Shown piece after piece: positions 12,107 to 13,206 of a DNA stretch of 13,206 nucleotides. The notes below the pieces were generated by a model. It made no database searches. It was not told the origin of the DNA and saw only the letters and a list, made by a program, of their open reading frames with translations. The translations under genes were made by a program, and so were the position numbers. The stretch spans positions 1 through 13,206 of the forward strand of contig JAJYXH010000017.1 of NCBI GenBank assembly GCA_021791075.1. The letters run 5' to 3'. Origin of the DNA: Microcaldota archaeon. GTDB taxonomy: Archaea > Micrarchaeota > Micrarchaeia > Micrarchaeales > CABMGC01. Within the stretch, counting starts at the first letter, position 1, and every line of letters starts with the position of its first letter.

Positions 12107-13206
12107 TCATCGCTTTGCAATACCGGGTCTCTTTTGGGCTCTCTTTCCGCTCTTATGCATAAAAAGTATCAGCAAGACGGAGATGACTATTGATACGGCT
12201 ATCGCCGGTCCTGTTATGTCGCCATAACTCAGAAGAAGCATGCCTATCTCTGTGCTCTGCACAGTCTCATTGGGCGTCCAGTAATAGTTGTATACCTGGA
12301 AGTTTGCCTGCGGCACCTGGAAAGTTACTCCCGGAAAGAACGAAAACGTCCCGGCGGCAAAATATGCAAAGGGAAGGTAGTTCTGTTTCGCTTGTATCGG
12401 CTCAGGCGGCGGGTAGCCGTAGAACTGCGCCGTTATTGTTGCTGCCGCATTTCCACAGGCGACTACATTGTAGGGTATGTTCGGGTCAGTGGCAGAGGAG
12501 AGAGAGAAGTATCCCATTGAGTTGGTAGTGGCCACGCCTATGAGGCCTACTTGTGAGGTGCAGGTTCCGGTGCCGTTGCTGTAGAATGGTGTGCAGTACT
12601 CCTGCGGAGGGCCTGAAGGGCATGTTTTTCCATACCACTTGTATGTGTTCTTGGTCCCATCAGGGTTAGTTCCGGTTGCCGTGCACGGCTGCCCATTCTG
12701 CGTGATGCAGCTTGGCAGCGGGATGCCGTCTGACGTCTTCCCATTATTTTGGTATATGTTACAATCGAGATTTGGCGGAGCCAACAGGCTCTTTGGCGGC
12801 TGCGGACATGCTGGCTGGCCCTCGGTGAGGGCAGACGGAGATCCCTGAGTGTGATACGTCACTGTATTCTGAGTGTAGTATGTCACTGTATTGGCAACAG
12901 CACTCTCCGCAGGATTGGTTGCGAGCGGATTCGCAGGTATGCATGAGGTCGGCGAAGCCGTGGAAGAGAACGCGCAATCTGTCGCTTGCAGTGCGGTCGC
13001 CGGAATGATAGAGACCGTCCCTTTCGCTGATACGGTGCGTATCATATAGTTGAGGTTTTTGTTGTAATATATGTAGATCGGGCTGTCGGTGAGCGGTATG
13101 AAATCTCCTGTGAGATCCGTGAACCCGGCAGTTCCACTAATCGAGAGCGTCGTCTGATTTGCATTTCCTTGCGCGACGTTTGGTGTAACGTCGAGATTAA
13201 GTACCG
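12107..13206 (-). CDS. Surface protein with C-terminal membrane anchor, 5' end off window
   Basis: The frame is open through the right edge; the ATG at 13045 is internal. The visible 365 residues start with a beta-sandwich-like region (VLNLDVTPNVAQGNANQTTL, SISGTAGFTDLTGDFIPLTD) typical of extracellular Ig-like or carboxypeptidase-regulatory-like modules. A Pro/Thr/Ser/Asn-rich part follows with ten Cys in all, an even number that suits disulfides, and N-glycosylation sequons such as NQT, NGT and NET. A second beta-rich part has many Tyr/Phe. One membrane helix (GPAIAVSIVISVLLILFM) and a basic tail HKSGKRAQKRPGIAKR finish it, giving an outside domain and a cytoplasmic tail. The signal peptide, if any, lies outside the window. 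No family is recognised; adhesin, receptor or envelope-machine component are possibilities. Confidence 0.75.
   Translation of the reverse strand, partial: VLNLDVTPNVAQGNANQTTLSISGTAGFTDLTGDFIPLTDSPIYIYYNKNLNYMIRTVSAKGTVSIIPATALQATDCAFSSTASPTSCIPANPLATNPAESAVANTVTYYTQNTVTYHTQGSPSALTEGQPACPQPPKSLLAPPNLDCNIYQNNGKTSDGIPLPSCITQNGQPCTATGTNPDGTKNTYKWYGKTCPSGPPQEYCTPFYSNGTGTCTSQVGLIGVATTNSMGYFSLSSATDPNIPYNVVACGNAAATITAQFYGYPPPEPIQAKQNYLPFAYFAAGTFSFFPGVTFQVPQANFQVYNYYWTPNETVQSTEIGMLLLSYGDITGPAIAVSIVISVLLILFMHKSGKRAQKRPGIAKR
12845..12892. repeat. 24-base tandem repeat inside the surface-protein gene
   Basis: Two copies (12845-12868, 12869-12892) differ at three of 24 positions and encode TVTYYTQN and TVTYHTQG in the Thr/Tyr-rich stalk-like part of the protein. 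Such repeats can change copy number by slippage. Confidence 0.6.

Noticed and set aside
1..13206. CRISPR array, rRNA or riboswitch
   Set aside because: There is no set of regularly spaced repeats, no rRNA-like stretch and no known riboswitch core; pduO has no cobalamin riboswitch in its 65-base upstream gap.

Overview
The window reads as a piece of an archaeal chromosome. Promoters look archaeal: AT-rich box A elements sit roughly 26 bases ahead of leaderless or short-leader starts, and some genes carry GGTGA-type ribosome binding sites. Oligo-T tracts follow some genes. scpA and scpB lie together as an archaeal-type pair, and both tRNAs lack an encoded CCA. The lineage cannot be fixed by reading alone; a small-genome (DPANN-like) archaeon or a Thermoplasmata-like acidophile are guesses only.

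Bases 1-2241 are a decayed mobile region bordering tRNA-Val(CAC). It starts with the 3' part of an IS200/IS605 Y1 transposase gene and two strong hairpins. Next, on the minus strand, comes a winged-helix plus nuclease-like C-terminal fragment joined out of frame to a tyrosine recombinase. The recombinase frame stays open upstream through the 3' half of the tRNA-Val gene. That is the layout expected for the int(C) half of an SSV-type integrase, which is split when its element integrates. Base composition and reading frame both change just after the catalytic tyrosine, so a deletion or recombination junction is likely there.

Bases 2242-7360 are mostly ordinary genes: a PduO-type cobalamin adenosyltransferase, a lower-GC AbiE type IV toxin-antitoxin pair with a 36-bp dyad in front of its promoter, a leaderless scpA-scpB operon for chromosome condensation, and a RocA-type 1-pyrroline-5-carboxylate dehydrogenase.

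Bases 7361-8586 hold a multiply frameshifted gene of unknown function with two dyads flanking its box A, tRNA-Ala(UGC), a 39-residue hyperacidic microprotein with its own promoter and terminator, and a possible second gene remnant. Both tRNAs lack the nearly universal U55 of the T loop.

Bases 8587-13206 carry three same-strand genes, two of them with their own recognisable promoters: a very basic membrane protein ending in a J domain, a 524-residue helical soluble protein, and the C-terminal 1.1 kb of a cysteine-containing surface protein anchored by a C-terminal membrane helix. No known system is recognisable, but surface, membrane/chaperone and cytosolic parts side by side make this the best candidate for an undescribed envelope-spanning machine.
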